Positions 42,255 through 51,371 of a stretch of DNA of 64,000 bases are shown in pieces. The translations under genes were made by a program, and so were the position numbers. The DNA lies in NCBI RefSeq assembly GCF_900104025.1, contig NZ_FNIQ01000003.1, positions 434,001-498,000 of the forward strand, given 5' to 3'. Under the pieces are notes generated by a model. That model worked only from the letters and a program-made list of their open reading frames with translations, did not search any database and was not told where the DNA came from. Source of the DNA: Geodermatophilus sp. DSM 45219. GTDB lineage: Bacteria; Actinomycetota; Actinomycetes; Mycobacteriales; Geodermatophilaceae. Numbering within the stretch: the stretch's first letter is position 1; each line of letters begins with the position of its first letter.

Positions 42255-43670
42255 ATGACCGTCACCGAGGAGCTCTGCCTCCGGCCCGCGACCGAGCTGG
42301 CCGCGCTCATCCGCACCCGGCAGCTGTCGGCGCGCGAGCTGACCGACGCCTGCCTGGAGCGGATCGAGCGGCTCGACCCGCAGGTCAACGCCGTCGTCAC
42401 GCTGGACGCCGAGGGCGCGCGGGCGGCAGCCGACGCCGCGGACGCCGCGCTGGCGGCCGGCGAGGAGGTCGGCCCCCTGCACGGGCTGCCGGTGGTGCAC
42501 AAGGACACCCACGCCACCGGCGGCATGCGCACCACCTGGGGCTCGCCGCTCGCCGACACCGTGCCGGCGGACGACGAGCTGGTGGTCGCCCGGTTGCGCG
42601 CCGCCGGCACGGTGCGGCTCGGCAAGACCAACGTCCCGGAGTTCGCGGCCGGGTCGCACACGTTCAACCCACTCTTCGGCGTCACCCACAACCCGTACCG
42701 GCACGGCCTGTCGGCCGGCGGGTCGAGCGGCGGCGCGGCCGCGGCGCTGGCGGCCGGGTTCGCGCCGGTCGCCGAGGGCAGCGACTTCGGCGGCTCGCTG
42801 CGCAACCCGGCGGCGTTCTGCAACGTCGTCGGGCTGCGGCCCACGCCGGGCCGGGTGCCGACCTGGCCGGCGGCGATGGGCTGGTCGCCGCTGTCGGTGC
42901 AGGGGCCGATGGGCCGCACCGTGGCCGACGTCGCGCTGGCGCTGTCGGCGATCGCCGGGCCGGACCGGCGGGTGCCGATCTCCCTCGACGACCCCGCCGC
43001 CCCGTTCGCCGAGCCCCTGCCGGAGCGGCTCGACGGGCTGCGGGTGGCCTGGGCGCCCGACCTGGGCGGGCGGGTGCGGGTCGACCCGGCGGTCACGGCG
43101 GTGCTCACCGACGGCGTGCGGGTGTTCGAGGACCTGGGCGCCACCGTGGAGGCCGACTGCCCGGACCTGTCGGGAGCCGACGACGTCTTCGGCACGCTGC
43201 GGGCCTGGGTGTTCGACGCGACCTTCAGCGAGCTGGCGCAGCGGCACCCCGACCGGCTCAAGGAGTCGATCCGCTGGAACGCCGCCCTGGGTGCGCGGCT
43301 CAGCGGCGCCGACGTGGCCCGCGCCGAGATCGCCCACACGGCCCTGTACCAGCGGGTGGTGGAGTTCTTCGACCGCTACGACGTCCTGCTGGCGCCGACG
43401 ACGCAGGTGCTGCCCTTCCCGGTGGAGCAGGAGTACCCCACCGAGGTGGCCGGCGAGCCGCTGGAGGACTACCTGTCCTGGATGCGCTCCTGCACGCTCA
43501 TCACCCCGACCGGCTGCCCGGCGCTGTCCGTGCCCGGGGGCTTCACGCCCGATGGGCTGCCGGTGGGCCTGCAGGTCATCGCCCCGCCGCGGGCCGACCG
43601 GCGGGTGCTCGAGGTCGGCCACGCGTTCGAGCAGGCGACCCGCTTCGGCGAGCGCCGGCCGCTCCTCTGA
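42255..43670 (+). CDS. Amidase-signature family hydrolase
   Basis: 471 residues from ATG 42255, preceded by CAGAGT at a spacing of six bases. Amidase signature triad: Lys in GLPVVHKDTHATGGM (about residue 84), Ser in LSAGGSSGGAAAAL (about 157-160), and the nucleophile Ser in SDFGGSLRNPAAFCNVVG (about 182). It hydrolyses an amide bond; the substrate is unknown. It does not adjoin a gatB/C gene, and the family-typical GatA residues are missing, so it is not the tRNA amidotransferase. It is convergent with a maleylpyruvate-isomerase-like gene. Confidence 0.92.
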   Translation: MTVTEELCLRPATELAALIRTRQLSARELTDACLERIERLDPQVNAVVTLDAEGARAAADAADAALAAGEEVGPLHGLPVVHKDTHATGGMRTTWGSPLADTVPADDELVVARLRAAGTVRLGKTNVPEFAAGSHTFNPLFGVTHNPYRHGLSAGGSSGGAAAALAAGFAPVAEGSDFGGSLRNPAAFCNVVGLRPTPGRVPTWPAAMGWSPLSVQGPMGRTVADVALALSAIAGPDRRVPISLDDPAAPFAEPLPERLDGLRVAWAPDLGGRVRVDPAVTAVLTDGVRVFEDLGATVEADCPDLSGADDVFGTLRAWVFDATFSELAQRHPDRLKESIRWNAALGARLSGADVARAEIAHTALYQRVVEFFDRYDVLLAPTTQVLPFPVEQEYPTEVAGEPLEDYLSWMRSCTLITPTGCPALSVPGGFTPDGLPVGLQVIAPPRADRRVLEVGHAFEQATRFGERRPLL

Positions 43671-43684
43671 CGCCGTCTGGCGCT

Positions 43685-43704
43685 CTCTAGCCGACACGCT
43701 AGAC
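43685..43704. promoter_or_regulatory. CTCTA-N10-TAGAC motif between convergent genes
   Basis: CTCTA (43685-43689), ten bases, TAGAC (43700-43704); the inner part TCTAGC/GCTAGA is a perfect inverted repeat. It resembles the exact CGTCTA-N10-TAGACG motifs at 50025 and 51985, with one base different. It lies between two gene ends. Confidence 0.35.
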
Positions 43705-43740
43705 AGCCGCAGACGACCCTCGACCGGCGTCTGCGCGTCT

Positions 43741-44409
43741 TCACCACGGGCGCTGGACGGCTGGAGACGGTGCTCGACCGGACGGTGTCAGCACCCGGGC
43801 CGTGAACAGCGGCAGACCAGGACCGTCGAGGTGGTCGAGTGCGACGGCCCGGCCGGCCATGGCGAGCACCAGGTCGACGGTGCGACCCCGCACGAGCGGC
43901 CCCTCCCCCACCCCGAAGGGGCCGTCGGTGGCCTGGAGTCGCAGCCCCGCCGCCCGGCGCTTCGACGGCACCGTGAAGTTGCGCCCGGCGTAGAACCGCG
44001 CCACCCGCTCCAGTGCCGCGGGCGCGTACGGGTGGGAGATGCCGAGCGGACGGCGGACGTCGTCACCGTGCACGACCGCCTCCCCCAGCCACCCGTCGAC
44101 GTGGCCGCTCGGCGCCGTCCTGCTGCCCACGACCCCGCGGAACAGCCGGAGCGTCTCCTCCGGGGTCCCGCCGAGCTGCTCGCGCAGCCGCATGTCGACC
44201 ATCCGGTCGACGTCGAAGCGGCACCGGGCGAGGCCGGCCAGCCAGCGGACCGGGCCCGAGCTCGCCCCCGCGGTGAGGTGGGCGACGACCTCCTCGACGC
44301 TCAGCCCCGCGCACAGCGACGGTGTCCGCCAGCCGTCCGCGTCCAGCTGCTCCAGGTCCGCCACCAGCGCGGCCCGCTCCGCCGCCACCAACTGCCACGT
44401 GTCCGTCAC
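43741..44409 (-). CDS. TIGR03083-type maleylpyruvate isomerase-like protein
   Basis: 222 residues from GTG 44409 (ATG 44442 is an alternative). The N-terminal DinB-like helical fold has VAAERAALVADLEQLDADGW and SLCAGLSVEEVVAHLTAGA with the metal-binding His, then HGDDVRRPLGISHPY with a second His near residue 115. These mycothiol-dependent-like enzymes (mycothiol is the actinobacterial thiol) are widely distributed and mostly of unknown substrate. It is convergent with the amidase gene and co-directional with the glutamate dehydrogenase downstream... its own upstream neighbour is repeat f. Confidence 0.82.
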   Translation of the reverse strand: MTDTWQLVAAERAALVADLEQLDADGWRTPSLCAGLSVEEVVAHLTAGASSGPVRWLAGLARCRFDVDRMVDMRLREQLGGTPEETLRLFRGVVGSRTAPSGHVDGWLGEAVVHGDDVRRPLGISHPYAPAALERVARFYAGRNFTVPSKRRAAGLRLQATDGPFGVGEGPLVRGRTVDLVLAMAGRAVALDHLDGPGLPLFTARVLTPSGRAPSPAVQRPW

Positions 44410-44470
44410 GCCGTGCAGACCGCCGTCGGCCCCCGAAGTCATCGCCGGACGTGGCGAGTGCGACGGAGGT

Positions 44471-44527
44471 GGCCCCCCTGCAGGGGCCCACCGCGAGCTC
44501 GCGAGCGGTGGGGGGCAGGGGGGTCCT
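44471..44527 (-). repeat. Palindromic terminator-like repeat (copy f)
   Basis: GGCCCCCCTGCAGGGGCCC, centre CCGCGAGCTCGCGAGCGG, then GGGGGGCAGGGGGGTCCTT, which abuts the stop codon of the glutamate dehydrogenase gene. This is the most symmetrical copy. Confidence 0.8.
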
Positions 44528-47500
44528 TCACCGGCGGCGGCGCAGGCCGCGCAGGGTGCGGACGGCGACCAGCAGCTCGGCCAGCTCCTGGCGGTCCCCG
44601 GACGCGATGTCGACCAGCTGTGCGGCCGCCCGCTGCTGCGTGCCGTCCCAGCCGGACACCCAGCGCTCCACCAGCCCCGCGGCGTCCCCGTCGTCCCCCG
44701 CACGGGCGGCGAGCACCTCGGCGGTGAGCGCGGCCTGCTCGCCGGTCAGGTCGTCGCGGAGCGAGGCGCGGGCCATCGCCGGCCAGCGGCGGTCGCGGGG
44801 CAGCGCGACGACCAGCTCGCGCAGCGGCACCAGCGCCAGCCGCTCGGCCACCGCCTGGTGCACCTGCCCGGCCAGCTCGATCGGGGCGCCGGTGCGCTCG
44901 GCGACGACGGCCAGGTCCAGCGCGGCCGGCAGCAGCGGCGCCGCGGCCACCTCGGCGGCCAGCGCCGCGGGCACGCCGGACCGCTGCAGCCGCGCGGTCC
45001 GCTCGGCGTGCGCCTCGGCCTCGGCACCCAGCAGCCACGACGGCAGCCCGGCGCGCACCGCGGCCACCGGCGCGGCGAACCGGTCCGTCACGGCCCCGAG
45101 CGGGGCCGCCTCCTCCGCGGCCAGCTCGGGCAGCCGCAGCAGCCAGCGGGCCGCCCGCTCGGCCAGCCGGGTGGCCTCGGTGCGCAGCTCCACCTGGGTG
45201 GTCGCCGGCACCCGGTTGTCCAGCGGGCGGACGGCGTCCCAGAGGCGGTCCACCTCGAACACCGCCCGGGCCACCGCGTGCGCCCGCACGACCCCGGTCA
45301 GCGGCACCCCGGTCTCCTCGGCCAGCCGGAACAGCCCGGTCACGCCGGCGACGTTGACCGCCCGGTTGGTCAGCGCGGTGGCGACGATCTCCCGGCGCAG
45401 CGGGTGCCCGGTGACCGCGGCGGGGAAGCGGCGGCGCAGCTCGGCCGGGAAGTAGCCGACGAGCAGCTCCTCGAGCGCCGCGTCGTCGGGCAGGTCGGAG
45501 GCCAGCACGGCGTCCCCCGTCACGAGCTTGGCGTAGGCCAGCAGCACCGACAGCTCCGGGCCGGTGAGCGCCTGGCCGTCCCGCCGGCGCTCGATGAGCT
45601 GCCGGTCGTCGGGCAGGAACTCCACGCTGCGGGTCAGCCGCCCGGAGCGCTCCAGGGCGCGCAGGAGCCGCTGGTGCGCGTCGAGCAGGCTGCGCGCGGA
45701 CGTCGTCTCGACGGCCAGCGTCGCGTTCTGGGCGTGGTTGTCGGTGAGGACGGCGGCGGCGACCTCCTCGGTCATCTCCCCCAGCAGCGCCGCGCGGCCC
45801 GCCGCGTCCAGCTCGCCCGCCTCGACCACCCGGTCCAGCGCGATCTTGATGTTGACCTCGTGGTCGGAGGTGTCGACGCCGGCGGAGTTGTCGATGGCGT
45901 CGGTGTTCACCCGCCCGCCGTTCAGCGCGTACTCGACCCGCCCGCGCTGGGTGAGGCCGAGGTTGCCGCCCTCCCCCACCACACGCACCCGCAGGTCGCG
46001 GCCGTCGACCCGGACGGCGTCGTTGGCCTTGTCGCCCACGTCGAGCGCGCTCTCGGCGGCGGCCTTGACGTAGGTGCCGATGCCGCCGTTGAACAGCAGG
46101 TCCACCGGGGCGAGCAGGACCGCGCGGATCAGCTCGACCGGGGAGAGGGTGTCGACGTCGCCGGCCAGGCCCAGCGCCGCCCGCACCGGCTCGCTGACCG
46201 GGATGGCCTTCGCCGTCCGCGGCCACACGCCGCCGCCGGGGCTGACCAGCGCGGGGTCGTAGTCGGCCCAGGAGGAGCGCGGCAGCTCGAACAGCCGCCG
46301 CCGCTCGGCGAAGGAGGTCGCGGCGTCGGGCGTGGGGTCGACGAACACGTGCCGGTGGTCGAAGGCGGCGACCAGCCGGATGTGCTCGGACAGCAGCATC
46401 CCGTTGCCGAACACGTCGCCGGACATGTCGCCGACGCCGACGACGGTGAAGTCCTGCGACTGGACGTCCAGGTCGAGCTCGCGGAAGTGCCGGGTCACCG
46501 ACTCCCACGCGCCGCGGGCGGTGATGCCCATGGCCTTGTGGTCGTAGCCGACCGAGCCGCCGGAGGCGAAGGCGTCGCCGAGCCAGAAGCCGCGCTCGAG
46601 CGCGACCGCGTTGGCCAGGTCGGAGAAGGTCGCCGTCCCCTTGTCGGCGGCGACGACGAGGTAGGTGTCGTCGCCGTCGTGCCGGACCACCCGCTCGGGC
46701 GGGACCACCTTCCCGTCCACCAGGTCGTCGGTCAGCGACAGCAGCGCGCCGATGAACAGCCGGTAGCAGGCCTGCCCCTCGGCGGTCCACGCGTCCCGGC
46801 CGGCGCTCTCCGGCGGCGGCCTGCGGACGACGAACCCGCCCTTGGCGCCGGTCGGCACGATGACGGTGTTCTTCACCATCTGCGCCTTGACCAGGCCGAG
46901 CACCTCGGTGCGCAGGTCCTCGTGCCGGTCGGACCAGCGCAGCCCGCCGCGGGCGACCGCGCCGAAGCGCAGGTGCACGCCCATCACCCGCGGCGAGCTG
47001 ACCCACACCTCGCGGGCCGGGCGCGGCTCGGGGACGTCGGGCACCTGCGCCGGGTGGAGCTTGAGCGCCAGCGGGGCGGGCTGGGTCGGCGACATGGCGT
47101 AGTACGTGGTCCGCTGGGTGGCGAGGACGGCGGCGAGCATCGCGGTGAGCACCCGGTCGGCGTCCAGCGACTCCACCTCGCCGATCGCCTGCCGCAGCGA
47201 GGTCACCAGCTCCTCGGCGCGGGCCGCCCGCCCGCGGTCCCGGCTGGGGTGGAACCGGGTCTCGAACAGCGCGACCAGCCGGGCGACGACGTCGGGGTGG
47301 GCGCCCAGCGTCGTCTCCACGTACCGCTGGCCGAAGGGCAGCCCGGCCTGGCGCAGCCACTGCACGTAGGCGCGGACGACGGTGACCTGCCGCCAGTTGA
47401 GCCCCGCCAGCAGCACGAGCGCGCCCAGGCCGTCGTCCTCGGCGTCGCCGCGCCACACCGCCGACAGCGCCTCGGTGAACCGCTCGGGCAGCGAGCCGGC

Positions 47501-49495
47501 GAACGGCAGCTCGCCGACCGGCGCGGTCAGCCCGAAGTCGTAGATCCAGGCCAGCGGGGCGCCGATCCGGTCGATCTCGTAGGGCCGTTCGTCGACGACG
47601 TCGACCCCGAGGTGCTGCAGCACCGGCAGGACGTCGGACAGCAGCAGCCGCTGCCCCACCCGGTACACGGCCAGCCGCGGCTCGGACGACGACGCCCCGG
47701 CCGGGCGGCGCAGCACCAGGCCGAGCTCGCCCTCGGCCAGCCCGTCGAGCCGCTCCAGGTCCTCGACGGCGGCCGTGGCGGGGAAGTCCTCCTGGTAGAC
47801 GGCCGGGAAGGCGTCGGCGACCCGGGCGAAGCGGGTCTCGGCGTCCGCGCCGTAGCGCGCCTTGAGGGCGTCGGCGAGCTCGTCGGTCCAGCTGCGGACG
47901 ACGGCGGTCAGCGCGTCCTGCAGGGCCGGGACGTCGACCTCGGGCAGCGAGGGGCGCCCGCCGCGGGCCACCGGCGGGCGGACCACGAAGTGCAGCCGGG
48001 CCAGCACCGACTCGGTGACCCGTGCGGTGTACTCGATGCTCGTGCCGCCCAGCCGCTCGAGCAGCAGCTGCTGCACCGCCAGCCGCACCTCGGTGGTGTA
48101 CCGGTCGCGGGGCAGGAACACGATCGCCGACCAGAACCGGTCGCCGGGGTCGCGGCGCAGGAACAGCCGGGTCTGCCGGCGCTCCTGCAGGTGCAGCACG
48201 GCGAGCGCGACGGGCAGCAGCTCGTCGGTGCCGACCTGGAACAGCTCCTCGCGGGGGTAGGTCTCCAGGACGTCGAGCAGTTCCTTGCCGGTGTGGCTGT
48301 CGGCCGGGACGCCGGAGCGCTCGACCACCTCGGCCACCCGGCGGCGCACCAGCGGCACCTCGCGGACGGTGTGCGCGGCGGCGGCGGACGGGAACAGCCC
48401 GACCAGGCGGTGCTGGCGGGGCGGCCCGCCGTCCGCGCCGGGCAGGGTGACCGTGACCAGGTCCAGCCAGGTGCGCCGGTGCACCGTCGAGCGGGCGTCG
48501 GCCTTGGTCACCGCGATCAGCGTGGTGCCCGGGGGGCCCTCGATGGCGGTGCCGGTGTCGGAGCGGAGCACCCCGAGCCCGCTGCCGGCCACCGGGCGGG
48601 CCGTCGTCCGGCCCCGGGAGCGGACCAGGTCGACGTCTCGGGCGCCGAGCCAGACGAAGTTGCCGTCGGTCAGCCAGCGCAGCAGCGCGGCGGCCTCGGC
48701 GGGGTCGTCGGCCGGGTCGGCGGGGGCGGTGGGCGGGTCGGCCGGCCCGGAGTCCCCGGCCACCGGCATGCCCGCCAGCCGGTCGGCCAGCTCCAGGGCG
48801 CGGGCGCGCATCCTCGAGGCGTCCTCGTCGACGGCGCGGACGTCGGCCAGCACGGTGCGCAGCCCGCCGACGAGGTCGCCGGTCGCCTCCTCGTCCAGCG
48901 GCCCGTCGAGGACGACGGCCATCCAGGACTCCGCGAGCGCGTCGGCGCCGCACGCCCCGGGCTCGGCGCTGTCGCAGAACGCGCGGATCCGGCCGGCCAC
49001 GTCGCGGCGGACGACCAGCACCGGGTGGACGACGTGCTCCAGGCCGAAGCCCTGCCGCACCACCTCGGCGGTGACCGAGTCGACGAGGAAGGGCATGTCG
49101 TCGGTGACGACCAGGACGAGCGTGCGGGACGCGGCGCCGTCGCCGGCCGGCAGCTCCTGGACGTCGACGGTCGCCGACCCCTCGGGGCGCACCTCGGCCA
49201 GCCGCAGGTGGCGCAGCGCCAGGGCGGCGAGGTCGGCCGGGTCCTGGTCGAGGACCTCCGCGGCCGGCTCGCTCCAGTAGTAGCGGCGCAGCAGGGCCGG
49301 GACGTCGTCGGCGCCGCAGCCGGCGGGCAACCCGGGGCCGCGGTCCAGCACCTCCCGGGCGGCGCGCTCCAGCAGGCGGCGCTTCTCGTCGCGTTCCGCC
49401 TCGAGGGCGGCGAGCTCGGTCGCGGCGGCGGGGGTGCCGTCGTCCGCGGGGGCCGGTACCGGGATCGCCGGGACCGTGCCGGTGGTGCGGGCCAT
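44528..49495 (-). CDS. Large NAD-specific glutamate dehydrogenase (180 kDa class)
   Basis: 1655 residues, the length of the actinobacterial/proteobacterial 180 kDa class (about 1600). The N-terminal half is a regulatory region; its ACT-like segments include VVTDDMPFLVDSVTAEVVR. The catalytic domain (about 740-1250) shows RFGAVARGGLRWSDRHED, VKAQMVKNTVIVPTGAKGGF, VGVGDMSGDVFGNGML and FVDPTPDAATSF. It deaminates glutamate to 2-oxoglutarate, giving NADH. ATG 49495 has TAGCGT seven bases upstream and no ribosome site, so it is probably leaderless. It ends in repeat f. A long antisense frame over it is only a shadow. Confidence 0.95.
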   Translation of the reverse strand: MARTTGTVPAIPVPAPADDGTPAAATELAALEAERDEKRRLLERAAREVLDRGPGLPAGCGADDVPALLRRYYWSEPAAEVLDQDPADLAALALRHLRLAEVRPEGSATVDVQELPAGDGAASRTLVLVVTDDMPFLVDSVTAEVVRQGFGLEHVVHPVLVVRRDVAGRIRAFCDSAEPGACGADALAESWMAVVLDGPLDEEATGDLVGGLRTVLADVRAVDEDASRMRARALELADRLAGMPVAGDSGPADPPTAPADPADDPAEAAALLRWLTDGNFVWLGARDVDLVRSRGRTTARPVAGSGLGVLRSDTGTAIEGPPGTTLIAVTKADARSTVHRRTWLDLVTVTLPGADGGPPRQHRLVGLFPSAAAAHTVREVPLVRRRVAEVVERSGVPADSHTGKELLDVLETYPREELFQVGTDELLPVALAVLHLQERRQTRLFLRRDPGDRFWSAIVFLPRDRYTTEVRLAVQQLLLERLGGTSIEYTARVTESVLARLHFVVRPPVARGGRPSLPEVDVPALQDALTAVVRSWTDELADALKARYGADAETRFARVADAFPAVYQEDFPATAAVEDLERLDGLAEGELGLVLRRPAGASSSEPRLAVYRVGQRLLLSDVLPVLQHLGVDVVDERPYEIDRIGAPLAWIYDFGLTAPVGELPFAGSLPERFTEALSAVWRGDAEDDGLGALVLLAGLNWRQVTVVRAYVQWLRQAGLPFGQRYVETTLGAHPDVVARLVALFETRFHPSRDRGRAARAEELVTSLRQAIGEVESLDADRVLTAMLAAVLATQRTTYYAMSPTQPAPLALKLHPAQVPDVPEPRPAREVWVSSPRVMGVHLRFGAVARGGLRWSDRHEDLRTEVLGLVKAQMVKNTVIVPTGAKGGFVVRRPPPESAGRDAWTAEGQACYRLFIGALLSLTDDLVDGKVVPPERVVRHDGDDTYLVVAADKGTATFSDLANAVALERGFWLGDAFASGGSVGYDHKAMGITARGAWESVTRHFRELDLDVQSQDFTVVGVGDMSGDVFGNGMLLSEHIRLVAAFDHRHVFVDPTPDAATSFAERRRLFELPRSSWADYDPALVSPGGGVWPRTAKAIPVSEPVRAALGLAGDVDTLSPVELIRAVLLAPVDLLFNGGIGTYVKAAAESALDVGDKANDAVRVDGRDLRVRVVGEGGNLGLTQRGRVEYALNGGRVNTDAIDNSAGVDTSDHEVNIKIALDRVVEAGELDAAGRAALLGEMTEEVAAAVLTDNHAQNATLAVETTSARSLLDAHQRLLRALERSGRLTRSVEFLPDDRQLIERRRDGQALTGPELSVLLAYAKLVTGDAVLASDLPDDAALEELLVGYFPAELRRRFPAAVTGHPLRREIVATALTNRAVNVAGVTGLFRLAEETGVPLTGVVRAHAVARAVFEVDRLWDAVRPLDNRVPATTQVELRTEATRLAERAARWLLRLPELAAEEAAPLGAVTDRFAAPVAAVRAGLPSWLLGAEAEAHAERTARLQRSGVPAALAAEVAAAPLLPAALDLAVVAERTGAPIELAGQVHQAVAERLALVPLRELVVALPRDRRWPAMARASLRDDLTGEQAALTAEVLAARAGDDGDAAGLVERWVSGWDGTQQRAAAQLVDIASGDRQELAELLVAVRTLRGLRRRR

Positions 49496-49502
49496 GACGG
49501 CG

Positions 49503-49508
49503 ACGCTA
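49503..49508 (-). promoter_or_regulatory. Putative -10 box of the glutamate dehydrogenase gene
   Basis: ACGCTA reads TAGCGT on the coding strand and ends seven bases before the ATG. Repeat g begins four bases further upstream. Confidence 0.5.
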
Positions 49509-49511
49509 GAG

Positions 49512-49568
49512 CAAGGACCCCCCGCCCCCCACCACTCGCGAGCTCGTGGCGGGACCCTGCAGGGGGCC
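49512..49568 (+). repeat. Palindromic terminator-like repeat (copy g)
   Basis: AAGGACCCCCCGCCCCCCAC, centre CTCGCGAGCTCGTGG, then GGGACCCTGCAGGGGGCC. It lies between the holin-like gene's stop and the glutamate dehydrogenase promoter. Unlike the other copies its AAGGACCCC arm faces away from the gene it follows. Confidence 0.75.
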
Positions 49569-49598
49569 TGCCTGCCGTCACAGCGACGCGGCGTCCCC

Positions 49599-49967
49599 TC
49601 AGCGGCGCTCGGTGAGCTGGTCGGCCACCCAGCCGCCGATGGCCAGCAGCAGCCCGCCGGCGATCGCGGTGCCCACGCCGTCGACCTGCAGCCGGTCGCT
49701 GATCGCGGCGGTGATGCCGAGCAGGGCGGCGTTCACCACCAGCAGGAACAGGCCCAGCGTGACCAGCACGAACGGCAGCGACAGCAGCCGGAGGACCGGG
49801 CCGACGATCGCGTTGACCAGGGCGAAGAGCAGGGCGACCCACAGGTACGTGCCGGGCTCGCCGAGCGGCCCGTCCGGGTTCGGGACCACCTCGATGCCGT
49901 TCAGCAGGTAGGCGACGCCGTAGAAGACGGCGGCCATGAGGACGACCTTCACCAGGAACCGCAGCAC
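49599..49967 (-). CDS. Phage-holin-like (YvlD/DUF360-type) membrane protein
   Basis: 122 residues with four hydrophobic segments, in the pattern of the mycobacterial/streptomycete 'phage holin family' membrane proteins: FLVKVVLMAAVFYGVAYL, LWVALLFALVNAIVGPVLR with LSLPFVLVTLGLFLLVVNAALL, and a final VGTAIAGGLLLAIGGWVADQL. These are not lytic holins; the function is unknown. I chose GTG 49967 because TAGCGT lies seven bases upstream and homologues begin at LRFLVK. The upstream GTG 49976 overlaps the box. Confidence 0.82.
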   Translation of the reverse strand: MLRFLVKVVLMAAVFYGVAYLLNGIEVVPNPDGPLGEPGTYLWVALLFALVNAIVGPVLRLLSLPFVLVTLGLFLLVVNAALLGITAAISDRLQVDGVGTAIAGGLLLAIGGWVADQLTERR

Positions 49968-49974
49968 GGCGCCC

Positions 49975-49980
49975 ACGCTA
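49975..49980 (-). promoter_or_regulatory. Putative -10 box of the holin-like gene
   Basis: ACGCTA (TAGCGT on the coding strand), seven bases before GTG 49967; the identical hexamer and spacing as for glutamate dehydrogenase and moaE. Confidence 0.5.
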
Positions 49981-50024
49981 GCGGCGCCGCCTGGGAGCGC
50001 CCTGTGCATCGGAGGTTCTACGAC

Positions 50025-50046
50025 CGTCTAGCGCCCCGGGTAGACG
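50025..50046. promoter_or_regulatory. CGTCTA-N10-TAGACG motif, copy 1
   Basis: CGTCTA at 50025-50030, ten bases, TAGACG at 50041-50046. Identical half-sites and spacing recur at 51985-52006. It lies about 45 bases upstream of the holin-like gene's -10 box and 133 bases before the DCC-family gene. AT-rich halves stand out in this GC-rich sequence. Confidence 0.45.
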
Positions 50047-50178
50047 CCGCGAGATCCCCCTCGAGACCCACCCCCCTCCGCCGTGATCATGGGGTTGGCG
50101 CCGCCCGTGCCGGCGCGCCGTCGCGTGTCGCCTGCCACAACTCCGTGATCAACTCGGGGACAGCGGGAGGATGGCCGC

Positions 50179-50580
50179 ATGACCGCGCCCGTGCAGCGAC
50201 CGGCCCTGGTGTTCGACGGCGACTGCGGCTTCTGCACGCGCTCGGCCGACGTCGCCCGGCGGGTGCTGCCCGCCGGCTGCGCCGTCGTCCCCTGGCAGGA
50301 GGTGGACCTCGCCGCCGTCGGCACCACCGCCGCGCGTGCCCGGCAGGAGGTGCTCTGGGTGCCGCGCGCCGGCGAGGTCGTCGGCGGGGCCCGCGCGGTC
50401 GCCGCCGCCCTGCGCGCCGCCGGCTCCGGGTGGGCGCTGCTCGGCCGGCTGCTGCAGCTGCCGCCCGTCGACCGGCTGGCCGGCGCCGTCTACCGGGTGG
50501 TCGCCGCCAACCGCATGCGGCTGCCCGGCGGGACGGCGGCCTGCGCCCTCCCCCCGCGCGCGGAGGACCGGGCTCCCTGA
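50179..50580 (+). CDS. DCC-family thiol-disulfide oxidoreductase-like protein (DUF393)
   Basis: 133 residues with the diagnostic motif LVFDGDCGFCTRSADVARRV: Asp-x-x-Cys-x-x-Cys near the N-terminus (Cys 16 and 19), in a thioredoxin-like fold. The rest of the family pattern is present (ELWV-like EVLWVPRAGEVVGGARAV and LLQLPPVDRLAGAVYRVVA). The name DCC comes from this motif; redox function is inferred. ATG 50179 follows GAGGAT at six bases. Convergent with the GAP-family gene, only seven bases apart. Confidence 0.85.
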   Translation: MTAPVQRPALVFDGDCGFCTRSADVARRVLPAGCAVVPWQEVDLAAVGTTAARARQEVLWVPRAGEVVGGARAVAAALRAAGSGWALLGRLLQLPPVDRLAGAVYRVVAANRMRLPGGTAACALPPRAEDRAP

Positions 50581-50587
50581 CCGGGGA

Positions 50588-51304
50588 TCAGCCGATCGGG
50601 AAGGCGTCGGCCACCAGGTAGAGCCCCAGCAGGAACAGCACCCAGGCGACCGTCTCGCCCGAGGCCCGGGACAGCCAGCCCTCGACCCGGGTGAGCACCG
50701 GGGTGAGCCGCTCGTGCAGCGTCACGCGCAGGGCGAGCAGGACCAGCGCGGGCAGGACCATCAGCAGGCAGTAGCCGGCCAGGACGCCGGCGGCGGGCAC
50801 GGTGCCCAGGCCGGACGTCGCCAGCAGGGCGATCGCGGCGAGGTACGGGACCATCGACACGGACTCGATCCCGACGGCCACGACGGCCAGGGTGACCACC
50901 GCGCCGGCCGGTCCGTCACCGCGCGCCCGGTCGCGCCAGCGGGCCAGCCGGCCCGGTCCCCTCGCCGCGCGGGCCGCCCGGCGGCGCTCCTTGCCGGCCT
51001 TCGTCCACGGCTCGACGGTCAGCCCGAGGACGACGAGCACCGCGCCGACGACCAGCTGCAGGACCCGTCCCCCAGTGCTGTCCAGGGCCGCGCCGACCGG
51101 GCCGGCGAGCTCGGCCACGCCGAGGAGCAGCAGGACGCCGATCAGCAGGTAGCACCCGGCCACCGCACCGAGGAACGTCAGGATGCGACCGACCCGGACC
51201 CGGCCGGGCGCCAGCATCAGCCACAGCGGCAGGACCAGCGTGCCGACGCTCGTGCTGTCGACCAGGGCCAGCGCGACCAGCGGCAGGAACACCCCGACGT
51301 CCAC
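50588..51304 (-). CDS. GAP-family six-helix membrane protein
   Basis: 238 residues with six hydrophobic segments and an Arg/Ala-rich cytoplasmic loop (KERRRAARAARGPGRLARWR, about 120-140). The pattern matches the Sap/GAP family of small membrane proteins linked in mycobacteria to glycopeptidolipid transport and in others to unknown functions. GTG 51304 has a perfect AAGGAGG five bases upstream. The gene is divergent from a TetR regulator with which it shares a mirrored operator, so it is probably repressed by that regulator and induced by its ligand. Confidence 0.85.
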   Translation of the reverse strand: MDVGVFLPLVALALVDSTSVGTLVLPLWLMLAPGRVRVGRILTFLGAVAGCYLLIGVLLLLGVAELAGPVGAALDSTGGRVLQLVVGAVLVVLGLTVEPWTKAGKERRRAARAARGPGRLARWRDRARGDGPAGAVVTLAVVAVGIESVSMVPYLAAIALLATSGLGTVPAAGVLAGYCLLMVLPALVLLALRVTLHERLTPVLTRVEGWLSRASGETVAWVLFLLGLYLVADAFPIG

Positions 51305-51311
51305 CCGACCT

Positions 51312-51369
51312 CCTTTTCCAGCACGACTGTGCTGCCAACGGCAAGGTAGCACAGTCGTGCTAGAAAAGG
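51312..51369. promoter_or_regulatory. Mirrored TetR operator pair in the divergent promoter
   Basis: Left arm at 51312-51333 and right arm at 51348-51369 are inverted 22-base repeats with one mismatch. Each contains the palindromic box AGCACNNNNGTGCT (51320-51333 and 51348-51361), and each arm covers the ribosome binding side of one divergent gene. Between them is a 14-base spacer. Two TetR dimers could bind on opposite sides of a symmetric promoter. Confidence 0.75.
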
Positions 51370-51371
51370 CC

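Noticed and set aside
42255..43670. Amidase gene as gatA of the tRNA amidotransferase
   Set aside because: No gatB or gatC neighbour, and overall motif context fits a general amidase.
44039..49615. Plus-strand open frame of 1858 codons opposite the glutamate dehydrogenase gene
   Set aside because: Codon pattern and composition are those of an antisense shadow in GC-rich DNA; the minus-strand product has complete family motifs throughout.
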